This document shows positions 35,714 to 47,500 of a stretch of DNA of 64,000 nucleotides, in pieces. The stretch is taken from assembly GCA_037976565.1 (NCBI GenBank), contig CP137680.1:24613171-24677170 (forward strand), given 5' to 3'. Every line of letters begins with the position of its first letter. The first letter of the stretch is position 1. A program made the translations under genes and the position numbers. The stretch is from Mesocentrotus franciscanus. Its lineage: Eukaryota > Echinodermata > Echinoidea > Camarodonta > Strongylocentrotidae. Below the pieces are notes generated by a model, which searched no databases, was not told the origin of the DNA, and was given only the letters and a program-made list of their open reading frames with translations.

Positions 35714-36260
35714 TACGCCTTGAATGGACAGACATACATCGACAAGATCTACACACCGTGGCATACGAATACAGAATGGACTGACACATAGTATTGCATA
35801 TTGAACCACACTACGTATTTATTTATCTCTGTGAATTGTGCTGTTACACCTCTTCAGAAAAAAAACCAATGTCAACTGTGTACACGCAGGTATAGTCTTT
35901 GTTGTCTTGATAGGGGTATTTGGTTATGAATGAAAACAGCCTCTGTGGCCATTTGTGAATAGAACACATAAACAACAAACAAATAACGATTAAACTTTGA
36001 ACAATATGTCTGTTCATTATAAAGCATAATGAATACGTACATACTATGCTTTTTTACCTCAAAGAAACAGGCATAGTATCCATAGATGGATATTGGCTGG
36101 CGGCTCATTAACATACAGATACAAAAAACATAAACAGTATCACTATGATCCATGGAGTAACAATACTGCTTTGTAAGTTTGTGAAGAAATCAGAACCATA
36201 ACGGCATTGCATCGTTTCAAATTAGGGCATTATTTACTTCTATTTGATCTCAGTCTTATA

Positions 36261-36316
<56 letters not shown>

Positions 36317-36317
36317 C

Positions 36318-36359
36318 TTGTGGTTATCTTGTGGTTTCCAAACCACAAGATAACCACAA
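36318..36359. repeat. Perfect palindrome, 20-bp arms with 2-nt spacer
   Basis: TTGTGGTTATCTTGTGGTTT is followed after CC by its exact complement. It sits at the edge of a (TAA)n tract inside the hAT-type element. Such arms can extrude as a cruciform, and the perfect match suggests recent origin. Confidence 0.95.
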
Positions 36360-37184
36360 AATACTTGTAAGATTTTCTTTTTTTACCGTCTGAATTGGCT
36401 TTCACCGTGTGAATGCGGCTAATAACAATAAACACAATTACAATAATGATGAGGATTATTATTATCATCATCATAATTATTATTATTATTAATATTATAA
36501 TTGTTATCATTATTATTATTACTATTATTATCATCATTATGACTTATTAAGTAAGCAAATATCATTCCCCAAAACCTGGGGGATGATTGTACATGCCATC
36601 CCCCCCCCACCTTGTGCGGTGGGGGATGCATCCCCCTCATCCCCCCGTTGTCTACGCCCCTGGTTCCTAGCCTCCTCAGAATACCTAAAATTGGAGCGAC
36701 AGAATAATAGAAATCTATCCCCCCCAAAAAAAATGAATAAATAATTAAAACGAGGCTACTATAACCAAGTGTTAAAAGTTCATGAAAACTTCACCTGTTC
36801 CCACTACTGTAAATGTAAGGCTAATTTACCGGCCCTCCCTGCAATATTCTTTTCTTCTTCCCTAAATTCCAACAGTTCTTTTTGAAAATCACCCAAAGAC
36901 AATATTACGGACTTTCCCCTGCATCTATATGTACAATATTTCATTGCAAAAATAATTGTATTAAATATCTTTATTCGTGGGGAATTACCGGACAACCCTA
37001 AATGAATATCCACCCAATCGACAGACCTTAATTCCCTTAGCTCAAACTTAGCTATTACATTCTGCCATAACCTTTGAACATGCACACACTCCCAGAACAA
37101 GTGTAGATATGTTTCAATCTTTTGCTTACAAAATGAGCACAAGTTATCTTCAACAAAGCCGAATCTCAATAAGTGTTCTCTAGT

Positions 37185-37655
37185 CGTATCCGGACACCTA
37201 CCCCTGGACATCCACCCCGGATAACCACCCCCAGTCAACTACCCCCTAGGACAACTACCCCCTAGGACAACTACCCCTAGGACAACTACCCCCTAGGGCA
37301 ACCACCCTCAAGGACGACTACCCCCCAGGACAACTACTCCCGGACACCTACCCCCGGACAAATACTCCCTAGGACAACTACCCCCTAGAACAACTACCCC
37401 CCGGACAACTACCCCGGACAACTAACCCCTAGGACAACTACCCCCGGACAACTACCCCCAAACAACTACCCCTGGGATAGTTGTCCGGGGGTAGTTGTCC
37501 TAGAGGATGGTTGTCGTAGGGAGTAGTTGTCTGGGGGTAGTTGTCCAGGGGGTAGTTGTCCGGGGGTAGTTGTCCCGGGGGTAGTTGTCCCGGGGGTAGT
37601 TGACTGGGGTGGTTATCCGGGGGGTGAATGTCCATGGGGTAGGTGTCCTAGAACC
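37185..37655. mobile_element. Foldback element of inverted minisatellite arms in the LINE (471 bp)
   Basis: The left arm is built of imperfect units like GGACAACTACCCCCTAG; the right arm is the inverse, GGGGGTAGTTGTCC, turning near 37472. The outermost 60 bp or so are diverged, matching inverted ends (GGACACCTACCCC, GGATAACCACCCC, AGTCAACTACCC). A 9-bp direct repeat, TTCTCTAGT, flanks it at 37176-37184 and 37656-37664. Removing the insert with one copy of this repeat (480 bp) rejoins the LINE reading frame exactly. The layout recalls foldback transposons such as the TU elements of sea urchin and FB of Drosophila. Confidence 0.85.
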
Positions 37656-39712
37656 TTCTCTAGTATATATTGCTCCATGAAGCAGTTTATATTGAATTTC
37701 TCTTAGTCTGTTAACAAGAGTAACTTTCCTAGGCCTACTTAATATCTCCCTATAAACCTCATTTGGAAAATCAGAAAATCTCCGTCCATTGTGAATCTTC
37801 AAAACAAATAAATTTTGTAACTGCTCTATAAAATATTCATAAACCTTCCTCGATAATAAATCTCTGAGGAGCTTCATAGTACCGTTAAACTGCATTAAAA
37901 TATCATACTCTTTAACATCCACTAACTCCAGTTATCTTTTTCCGCTTCTCAATATAGCTTCCCCAATATTCCATACATCAACAATTTTGTTTCCTTTTAA
38001 CCCCAAATGTTGAAAATGAGATATTGATCGCATGCTATTTTCAGCAAAAATATCTTGAACTGAAATTATATTGCATTTAAACAAATCCTCATCAACAATC
38101 GTTTCCTTTTTTAATAAGAAATTTGTATTGTTAAAAATAAGTGGTTTATTCTTTTCTTAAAAATTCCTACAACCTTTTAACTCTTACCATGCTTTTATCA
38201 TTTCTAAATAGAACTTAGGTACTTTGAAACTTAATAACTTGGAATCATAGTTACACAAGAAAATAAATCTTCCTCCTACCATCTTGAAGCAGAAATAAAA
38301 GTATAGCTTCCATCTCATTGATTTTTCTCCGTACAATAGTCTTTTCACCCACACTACACGTTGGGTTTTTACAACCGAGTCAAAATGAGTAATTCGTAAC
38401 CCCCCTTTATTATAACTTTGATACAATATTAATCTTTTAATTCGATCTTTCCCATTCCAAATAAATTCAAAGCATATTTTCTGTATTTCCGATATGACCT
38501 ACTTTGGAACCACTAGTGAAGCAAAAACGTAATTTAATTAACATAATGCATATGTTTTTAATAAATGAAAATTTTCCAAACACCGTGAGGTCCCTCTGTT
38601 TCCACCATCCGAGAAGTCTTTTAATCTTGCTTAAAATCTCCTTATAATACAACTCCTCTCTTATTCTGAAGTCTAACGCAAAATACACTCCCAAAATCTT
38701 AATTTCTTTAACCAAATTCCCGAAGGAAAGTTTTTCTGATTTGTCTCTGTGTTTTCCCTAATTTCATAATATTAGTTTTTTCCGCATTAACCCGTGAACC
38801 ACTTATTTTCTTAAATATATCATAAAAATCTCCTTTACTCTTTCTACAGAATTCTTTGTTTCTAACAAATATTGTCATATCATCTGCATATAAAACTTGT
38901 TTGACTTCAATTCCTCCAATATTAACGCCTTTAATAACCTCATCATTCCTCACTACTGTTGCCAATATTTCAATAGCGAGAATAAATGAATAGGGCGAGA
39001 GTGGATCTCCTTGCCTTACACCTCGCTTAATATCAAAATAACCAGTAGAAAAACCCCCATTCATAAGTACTGTAAATAGTCTTACCCATGAACAAAATGA
39101 GGGACCGAGCCCAAACTTTTCTAAGACTCTAAAGAGGAAAGTATGAGATACGGACTCGAATACTTTTTCAAAATCAACCGCAATCAAATAACTACAAGCT
39201 TTATCATCTGACTCCTCGTTAAAAAACAGAACATATCATCAATCAAACGTACCGCTTCTCCAATATTGCGATTATTCATATAGCCCATCTGATCTACGTG
39301 TATGACTTCCTCAAGTACTCCCTTAATTCTTGTAGCTAACAATTTTGACAAAATGTTGTAATCAACACTTAATAATGTAATCGGCCTTTTAATTTGTTAT
39401 GTATCGAGGGTCTTTTCCTTCCTTCTCAATCAAAGTAATAACCCCCCTTGTTTTTTGTGATATGGATAAACTCCCCATGACGTAACCTTCATTTAAAGTA
39501 TCTACCAAAACATTTCTGATATTTAACCAAAACGTAATATAAAGTTCAACTGTACGGCCATCATTGCCCGGAGACTTGTTTACTTTCATAGCCTTCAATA
39601 CCTTTAAGCACTCATGTTTTGTTATTTTACCTTCACATGCTTTCCTTCCATTTTCACTTAATTTTTTTAACATCTTTGAAAAACAAATTTTCCGTGTCCT
39701 CATTATAGGTAT

Positions 39713-40075
39713 AGACCAGTTCTGGTCATGCGATTGCATTGTGAAAGAAACGTTGTGGAATCGATCAGAAAAGGTTGATCATCTAGCATATAAGTATTGG
39801 TGTGTACTGCAAGATTCTGGAATCATCAAAATGATAAGAAATTTGGCCCAGTTTTGGTAAAGTTACAAGCACTGTACACAAAAAGATGTATATGGGACTA
39901 CCCTATATCTATCCAGTCAAGATAGATATGATAATTTACCAAATATATCAATTAATAGGCGGTTTCCCGGCAAAATTTGTATCATCACGTATTAGTCAAA
40001 ACATATTCTTTCACATGATTGGTAATAAGAGCTTCCATTTCATTTTTTGAGAGGGGGGCGTTTCCAAAACTGGTC
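39713..40075. mobile_element. TIR element copy B (AGACCAGTT ends), intact, inside the LINE
   Basis: Left end AGACCAGTTCTGG and right end CCAAAACTGGTCT are inverted; the short flanks GGTAT and ATACC extend the match. It is the reverse complement of the element at 19303-20479 but lacks the nested 781-bp insert. It splits the LINE between its pre-RT linker and RT domain. Confidence 0.8.
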
Positions 40076-40289
40076 TAATACCTTTAAGAACACTTCACTT
40101 TTCTTCATTTAAATTTGTACAAAACTTTCTAATCATCGCCAAAATTATGTTCCTATCATATTCAACACTTTCATTATCATCATACAATTCCCTTACCACG
40201 GTTTTCTTCTTATTTGACTTTAGCAGTTGTTAGAAATACTCCTTGTTCTATTCCCCTTCCTCGTACCACGCAGCTCGTGACCTAATGTG

Positions 40290-40480
40290 TGTGTGTATTG
40301 GGTTTTTACAGACGTGTATCAATCAGATATGATTATTTACGTCTGGGGACCGACCTTTAACGTCACCATCCGAAAGACATGACTCAGTTTCGAACCTGCG
40401 TCCTCGGCTGAATCAGTTTGTAACTTCTACTGTTAGCTGGATTACAGGCGCACGCCACAACGACTTATCTTTAGTTCTTC
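40290..40480 (-). repeat. Composite SINE with 7SL-like head and B-box
   Basis: On the - strand it reads TGGCGTGCGCCTGTAATCCA (40478-40440), like the SRP/7SL RNA Alu domain. GGTTCGAAAC, a pol III B-box-like motif, follows at about 40390, then TGTCTTTCGGATGGTGACGT and GGTCGGTCCCC, close to a core widely shared by invertebrate SINEs. Family assignment is from memory. Confidence 0.5.
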
Positions 40481-40759
40481 CATAGACTCTTCATACAGCC
40501 GCCCACACGCACACCCAACACACTAACCCACCCCCCCCACACACGCAAACACTGTAAGCTGAGCGTATATAGGGAGGGGCTCACGAGCATAGGAACATAT
40601 TTGTGATATGCGCTATATACGTATGATACATCAGTATTATAATTTATAGCACTAAGTCCATATGCGCTATAAAAAGGATAATTAAGGATAGGAAAAAATT
40701 AACATCTCAAACATTTATGAATAAAGCGCTGTGCAAGCTCACCAGTTCAGTATCCCTTT

Positions 40760-41526
40760 AAAAGCGGATTTTGAGATTCATTTCTAACATGTCTGCAGAT
40801 GAAAACTCAGTATGATTTTTGAGGTTAACAATGACTTTGCTTGAGGCAGACCAACATTGGCATACAACGAGAGAGAAACCATTTAAAAAGAAAGCGAGTT
40901 CCATTAATAATAGACCTGGGTTACTTCAATAATAAGCCCTGGTCCTATCTCAGTAGCTTGAGTTTATGATCATTTGGAACTCCTAACATTAATGTAGGCA
41001 ATGTTAACCTTGCACTGCACTGGAAGACTAGTAATCAATCCGGATTATTAAACGCCAAACGTAGCTTAATAAGAGGAGGATGATAGGGGCGAGTTTTTTA
41101 ATCTCTCAATAGGGTCACTGTTGATTTAAAAAAAAGTTAGGTACACAAGTCCCCGAACACCTTATAAGCAATATATAACAAATTTAAAGTATATAAGAGG
41201 GGTTACAGTGATTGGATGCCTTTAACTCAAACTTGGCTAACAGCGCACCAGTTACCCTCCCCATTATTCCCTGCAACACTCACTCCAGCACCAACGAAAC
41301 TTTTTTTTTACCCTCGGTCCACGTATAACAACGGGAACACATATCAACTGTTTGTTACTTCTGACCCGAAAAAATAGACCGAATCTTGCCCCATATAACA
41401 GCATAATGTCTACAAGGTGGATTTCACCCATCAGATGCCATCATACAACACACGGAAGTTGGTCACTGAGCGTAATGCAAAGGAGCATCCAATCCATTAG
41501 TTTGAACATAATTATTGGTAAACTGG
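40760..41526. other. Spacer between repeats and the SLC23 3' end
   Basis: No exon or clear repeat recognised; it probably includes the 3' UTR of the SLC23 gene next to its stop codon at 41527. Confidence 0.4.
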
Positions 41527-44500
41527 TTACACTTGGGTTTCTGCCGCATTAGGCAATCGCTTCCAAAACTTATATTTGTATTTACAAGTTAAGTTGAAAC
41601 CAAGAAATGTAGGACTAAACGGAATGTACTTGGTCCAGGTCCACTTTCTGATGTGTGACATTCCAAACGGCATGTCATAGCAACCGTTGACAAGGCGTGT
41701 TACTTCCGCTTGCATTTCCTCATTCATGCTATCCTCGTCGCTGGTGGAGCTGCTGACGCCCTGCATCCTTTTTAAACCTCGTTCATCAGGAGTACCTATA
41801 TAATATATATACCAACAAGCAAATGCTGTTTAACAGGAGTCTATGTTTTTGAAGTGATTATATACTTTTCATTTGTACGACACTTGCTCCTGTGACAATT
41901 GCTCCACGTTAATGTCATTATACTTCCCGAATTCCAAACTTCAACCCTGGACCTAGATTTCATGGTAAAATATTCATTTCCATGAAATTATTCTTTACTT
42001 ATCCCTTCCTTTGGACTACAGGTGGTTATGTCAGAGATAATTTCTGACATACTGTGGGTAATATATGTTTACATGACTGTCAGACCATGTCAATGTCCTA
42101 TTCCGGAATAAATATTGGGGGAAAAGGGACTTCATTAGTGATATTTAGTATACAACATACAGTAGAAGTAATGGAAGCACTGTGATATTATTAGTGAATG
42201 ATCTTGACTCTCATACCAGAGTTCCTGCGGTCAATCCTTTCTTATGCTTACACCCTTGGACACGGTGTTTTACACTTTTTGTTCTCCCTCTTGGCGTAGG
42301 TGTATTAGTTGGGCAACTAGCGATGGTGGGTAAATAACTGCAGGGCTTACAAGAAGAGCGGTGTTGTAATACTGATGAGACTTTCCGAGGTAAAGAAGGC
42401 CACATTGCGTACTCAAACTGAAATTTCACACTGTGACTGCAATGCCAGAGGGAGGTTCTACAAGTCAATAGTAATTGCAGCATTCAAAGATTATATTTCT
42501 CACTCTTTGTTTTTGTTGAAAACCTTCTTGTTTCGTTTCTAGGATTTCGCAACGTTAAAAGTTAATCATTTAAAATTAGTTATACCTGGTATGGTATTGT
42601 CCAATATGAACCCTATCAGGCCACCAAGGAACATGCTAGTCCGCAACAGTACTGTAAAGATCTGGTCAAGAGTTGGAAGACCTGCAGATGAAGAGAGATA
42701 AATAAACAAATGATATGATGTACCATACTCGAAATAAGTTATATTCGTGAGAAAAATGTATATTCAACTCACGGAAACCGAACATGGGCTGGACTATAGA
42801 AATTAAACTCGTTTCTTCGCTTCTTAAACTTGTTTAATGCGCATCCTGTTTTGATATCATGTTAGCATTACGTGATTGATAGGAAAATAAAAGGAAAAGA
42901 AATCTTTTGACAAAGGAACTCCTAAAAGTGAGTTTATCTTAACATAATATGGTACACACTCCCACCATGCCAGTAATGATTTAACTAACTTACCTCCTAC
43001 CTTTGAATGCGATTGTAGTGACCTGTCTAAATTGCATCGGGATTTGCTTCAAGGGATTGAGGTAGAGGGAGTCCAATCAGGAAAGAAAATTCTACGATAA
43101 AGAGATTCCTGGTAAATTCATGTTCACGTCCTACGTGACTAATCGAAGTACCCAATCCTAATCCTGACAGTGATTACACCATCGTCATTGCCTCCTATAT
43201 ACCTTTAAATGCGATTTTAGTTACCTGTCTGGATGAAAACGGGACTGGCTTCCATGTAGTAGGGTATACAGAGTCCCATTGAAATTGACGTACAAAGGTA
43301 CCACATCCCACTCCTGACACCACGTCTGTAAAAAATATACTACCTCTGTCTCCTTACTTTAGTCCGATTGTAGTTACCTGTCTTGATGACATCAGGATTT
43401 GCTGCAAGGTATTGTGGGAGAGAGAGTCCCATCAGGAAAGAGAATCCAACGATAAAGAGATTCCTAGGTGAATTCATGTTGACGTGTTGTAACGTAGCAA
43501 GTCCTACTGCAGACACCATACCTGCGGATGTTATTTTCAGAAAAGAAAACGGTGAAGAATATATTTCTCTTTCATGAAATACTCCAACAAAAATTTCACC
43601 TCTCGTTCTCAATGCTCGGAAATTCGAGGCATAAGGCACGGCCCGGGCCACTGTCTCTTTTATGTAGAAGAGTCGGATTGTGCAACATTATGATAATAAC
43701 AATAACACTCAATATTGCCATTATGCAATCACTAAAATGCTCACGAGAAACTTGTCTCTTCAATTTCACCGTTAACATGGTTAATGGGTCAAGAATCTGG
43801 GAATTTTATTAAAGAAATATTTCATAGGATGGTCATAAACGATAGATTTTCGTCGTTCTCACCGATGGTAATAGCTAGGACGCCACCAACGATTGGGTCC
43901 GGCATGGCAGCAAACACCGCCCCAAATTTGAGGATGACTGCAAAAATGATGAGGTATACAGACATCAGCTGGACCACAATGCGGCTGCTTACCTGCGAGA
44001 AATCAATACATTATTGTTTTAATCCTCTTTACCTACTTTAGTTCTTTGAGAAATTTGTAAAGACTTTAGGTCGGACTTAGTCAGTATGTTGTCTCCAAGA
44101 AAATTCCCTGTCAATAATAACACCCAAACAATTGCATTCATCTACTCTTTCCAGCACATGGTCAATAATCCTTACATTAATATTTTCAAATAATTTGGTC
44201 TTTTGCTTAGAGCCTATTAGTATCAGCTGGCTTTTATATATGATAAAATGTATATAATTTCGACCAAAATTAAAATTTCCCCATAAATTATGTACTGTAC
44301 ACAACGCAAAATTGTCACTTCGCTGATATGTGAATAGTGAATTAGTAATCATTCAAGACATAGATATGAAAGTTCATGGACTAATTATTTATGAGATACT
44401 CAATATGCCAAATCTAATAACTTTTCGCCATTCCATGTCTGAGATTCCAAGGGGGCATCCCCCCCCCCCTTGGCTATTGAGTTTTGGAAATAAAATTATT

Positions 44501-47500
44501 TGAATTGAATTAAATTGAGTACCAAAATAACCTGGCCTTTTTGTAACAATTACCCTTATAGATCTGATATAGACCTTAACACAGGCCTCATTTTCTTCAG
44601 TATACATGTGCCATTACTGTAAATCTTAAGAGTAGCTTTTGTGAACATTTGCATCAATGCCTTGTCTTGCAATCACTCCATTTATGCCAATGTTTAAGCA
44701 GCTCATTGCCGGAATACAGTGCTACTTTTCCCACTGATATACCCTACCTCATGGCTACATGTATACCAGAACTTCCACTTTTGACTGTCTTAACTGTTGA
44801 AATTAAGATATGTGTAAAGACACGAATGTATAATATCACAAACCTATATTATGGAAATAATTGATCAAGTAAAATAAATTTGCCCATTGTTTCAAACCTT
44901 TTTAGCTTTCATGGAAATCACATCTGGACCGTCAAGGGACAAGTTTGAGAACACCTGCACTGGACCAAACCACCTTAGCTATGAACTGCTTTATTCGTGA
45001 CTTTATACCAACCTTTGTCAGACCAATGACTGCTATGTTGGTGGAGTATGAGGTGGAGCTGACACCACTCCCGCAAAGGGCAGAAAGGAGCCCTCCAAAA
45101 CCCTCTATGCCTATCCCCCTGTTCAAGGCATGGACGGGAGGCCTAGGCGCACCTGACAATCCTGCCAAGGCGTAGTAGTCGCCTATGGATTCAACGATGG
45201 AAGCAATGGTACCAGCCATCATTCCAAACACCCCTCCTGCTGAAATGGTCAATGGTCCCCATTGTCCTTTGTGACGAGAAAACAAAAATATAACAACTTG
45301 TAAATCATCATTGTCAAGTGCCAGGAGTGTTACAGATATCGGCGGTCATGGCCCTCAATTTCTGTCTATTATCTGCTGTTCTTAATATTAAAAAAAAACT
45401 AGATACTAATATTGAAGAAACTCTAGATTGGAAATGTCATATTGGTTACGTGTGTTCTAAAATGTCTAGAAGTATTGGTGTCTTGTCTAGACCAAATTAT
45501 TGCAATATCATTTGGGGTAATACTATTAAAAAACTATTCAAGATTTATATGTTACAGAAACGTGCAGCTCGCTTAATTGCAATAGGTCATTATTTGTCTC
45601 CAAGTTTAGCAATATTTATAAAATTGAAAATTGTTTCTGTATTTGATTTGATCAAACTAAATACATCCATATTCATATTTAAATTTCATAAAAAGCTTTT
45701 ACCATATGTTTTGGTTGTTCCAAACATATTCTTCTCTTCACAATTACCCCACTCGTCAAAGTCAACACTTACATCACCCACTTTGTCGTTCAACTTCATT
45801 GTATAATTCTAAACCATTTGTTGGGGAACGCGAATGGAATTCATTGAATCATGACCTTAGATCCAGTTCTACAATATTATTAACATATTTAAATCGATGT
45901 AGTAAATGGTGTTTGTCAAAGAATGATATCAATGGTTGAGTAGGTACTTCTCTTTTGGTGCCAGGAGGCACAATAGTACATATTGTGCATGTTTATACTA
46001 TGATGTGTATTAAAGATAGGGCAGATTTCCTTTTGTCTGTTTTGTCCAAGGTGATTTCTTATTTCTTACAGCACAACAATACTTTCCAACAGAGGTTTCA
46101 ATCATGATTATAATGCTGGACAAACTTGTAGGTGTCATTAATACCATACCTGGATAAGGAAAGTACAGCCAAGGAGTGCTAGCCACGCCCTCGCTTTTGG
46201 AGTCCGTGCGGACTTGGTAGTATGGAGAGCTTGAATCATTAGGAAAAGCGTCAGTTACGGTCAGAATCCAGCACAATGTCCACGATATCACGACAGATAG
46301 AAAGATCTGCATGAATAATATAGGAAATAATTATATTTGATTAATTGATCGATTGTTTTATTCATGTCCATGCAAAATTTACAAAGCATAACTCGTTTTG
46401 CAATAAATAAATAAATAATCATGAATCACAGAATTAATAACATTAAAGAATGTTCTGTAAAACTTAATCTTTGATTAGGGACATGAAAAGAGATTCCACT
46501 AAAATGCTGGGCTTGTTGCGTGTAGGTTCACTGAATTAATAATGTTTTGAAAATTTGCCTTGAAGATTTATAGGACTTACAATTTTTCTGGATTTACATA
46601 GTGCGTATTATATCCTGCATCAAAAATTTATTTAAAAAAAATAGAAAAATTACAATTTTTATTAAAAAAAGAATAAAAAATTAACACAAATTATTAGATT
46701 AAAAAAAATAATAATAATAACAAAATAAAATTTCTAATTAAAAGAAGAAAAAAAAAATGTCAACCCCCAAATAGTACTCTCATATAGTACTTCTTCTCCC
46801 AAATAGTACTCCCAAATAGTAATTTTTCAAAGCAACATCAAAATATTTCTGCTCACGTGACGAGCTCTCAACCAATCAAAAACCAATAATTTTTTGATGC
46901 AGGATATAAAACAAATACACACTGTCTTGAGAGGTTCTGGTTAAAACTATGCCCAAGAGGTGACTCCAGTAGTACTATTTGATATCTCTAAGCGCTTTAC
47001 AAATATATAGTAATAACCCGTTCATCGGATTCAAGCTTGTCCGCACACAATGTATGCACTTTTCCACTCCCTAGAGTATCTATGCGCCTTTTACGAGATA
47101 TTAAAACTGGTCCAGTTTTGTCTGGATTAAAGCTAGTTAAACTGAGGTATTGGTGAATAAATTAAATTCCTTTAATGTATTTTAAATTCTAAAAGAGTCA
47201 AACCTGGAAGTAACAACTCTGTAAAAGAATCTCATTCGATATTACACGTTGGCCTACATGAGTCAATGTACACTAGTCTTTATAAAGTGTAACAAAAGCA
47301 TCAAACAACACCGCAAAAACTTCCGAAAAAAATCGACCAGGAGCGATTTCAATATAACCTTATCCATCATCTTTTTTGCACGAGTGAACATTGAAATGTC
47401 ATATTACATGATTTATGTGGGATACATGCACATCACAGTATTGATGTTTCCCCAGTTGATTTCCCGAAAGTCTTTACGATCGTCTAACTAAATAGAATAA

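Larger units (their letters stand above)
35442..36662. mobile_element. hAT-type non-autonomous element, 1.2 kb, exact 8-bp duplication
   Basis: Starts CAGTGGCGTAGACA and ends TGTCTACGCCCCTG (13 of 14 inverted). It is flanked by the exact 8-bp repeat GTTCCTAG at 35434-35441 and 36663-36670. These are hAT hallmarks. The interior holds a (CA)n tract (about 35630-35712), a (TAA)n tract (36260-36316), a 42-nt perfect palindrome (36318-36359) and further ATT/ATC repeats, but no transposase frame. Confidence 0.88.
36804..40245 (-). pseudogene. Decayed L1/Tx1-like LINE (reverse transcriptase to C-terminal zinc motif)
   Basis: Read right to left, homologous blocks run in order: linker before the RT (about 40245-40090, RELYDDN, RNIILAMIRKF); RT start with KSPGNDG and LIEKEGKDPRYI (39690-39389); palm with AVDFEKVFESV, RQGDPLSP and the catalytic YADDM (39187-38708); thumb and following region, LGVYFALDF and GKFSFIKN (38715-38467), NKGGLRITHFD (38426-38184); and a final CSFC...H...C zinc motif (37130-37070) before the stop at 36804. 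The zinc motif and RT style fit the L1/Tx1 group. Frameshifts and stops between blocks, loss of the endonuclease end, and two later insertions (37185-37655, 39713-40075) make it inactive. Confidence 0.88.

Noticed and set aside
37438..37635. Pro/Asp/Tyr/Asn-rich repetitive frame on the - strand
   Set aside because: Translation of the foldback element's minisatellite arm; it would not be part of the ancestral LINE protein.
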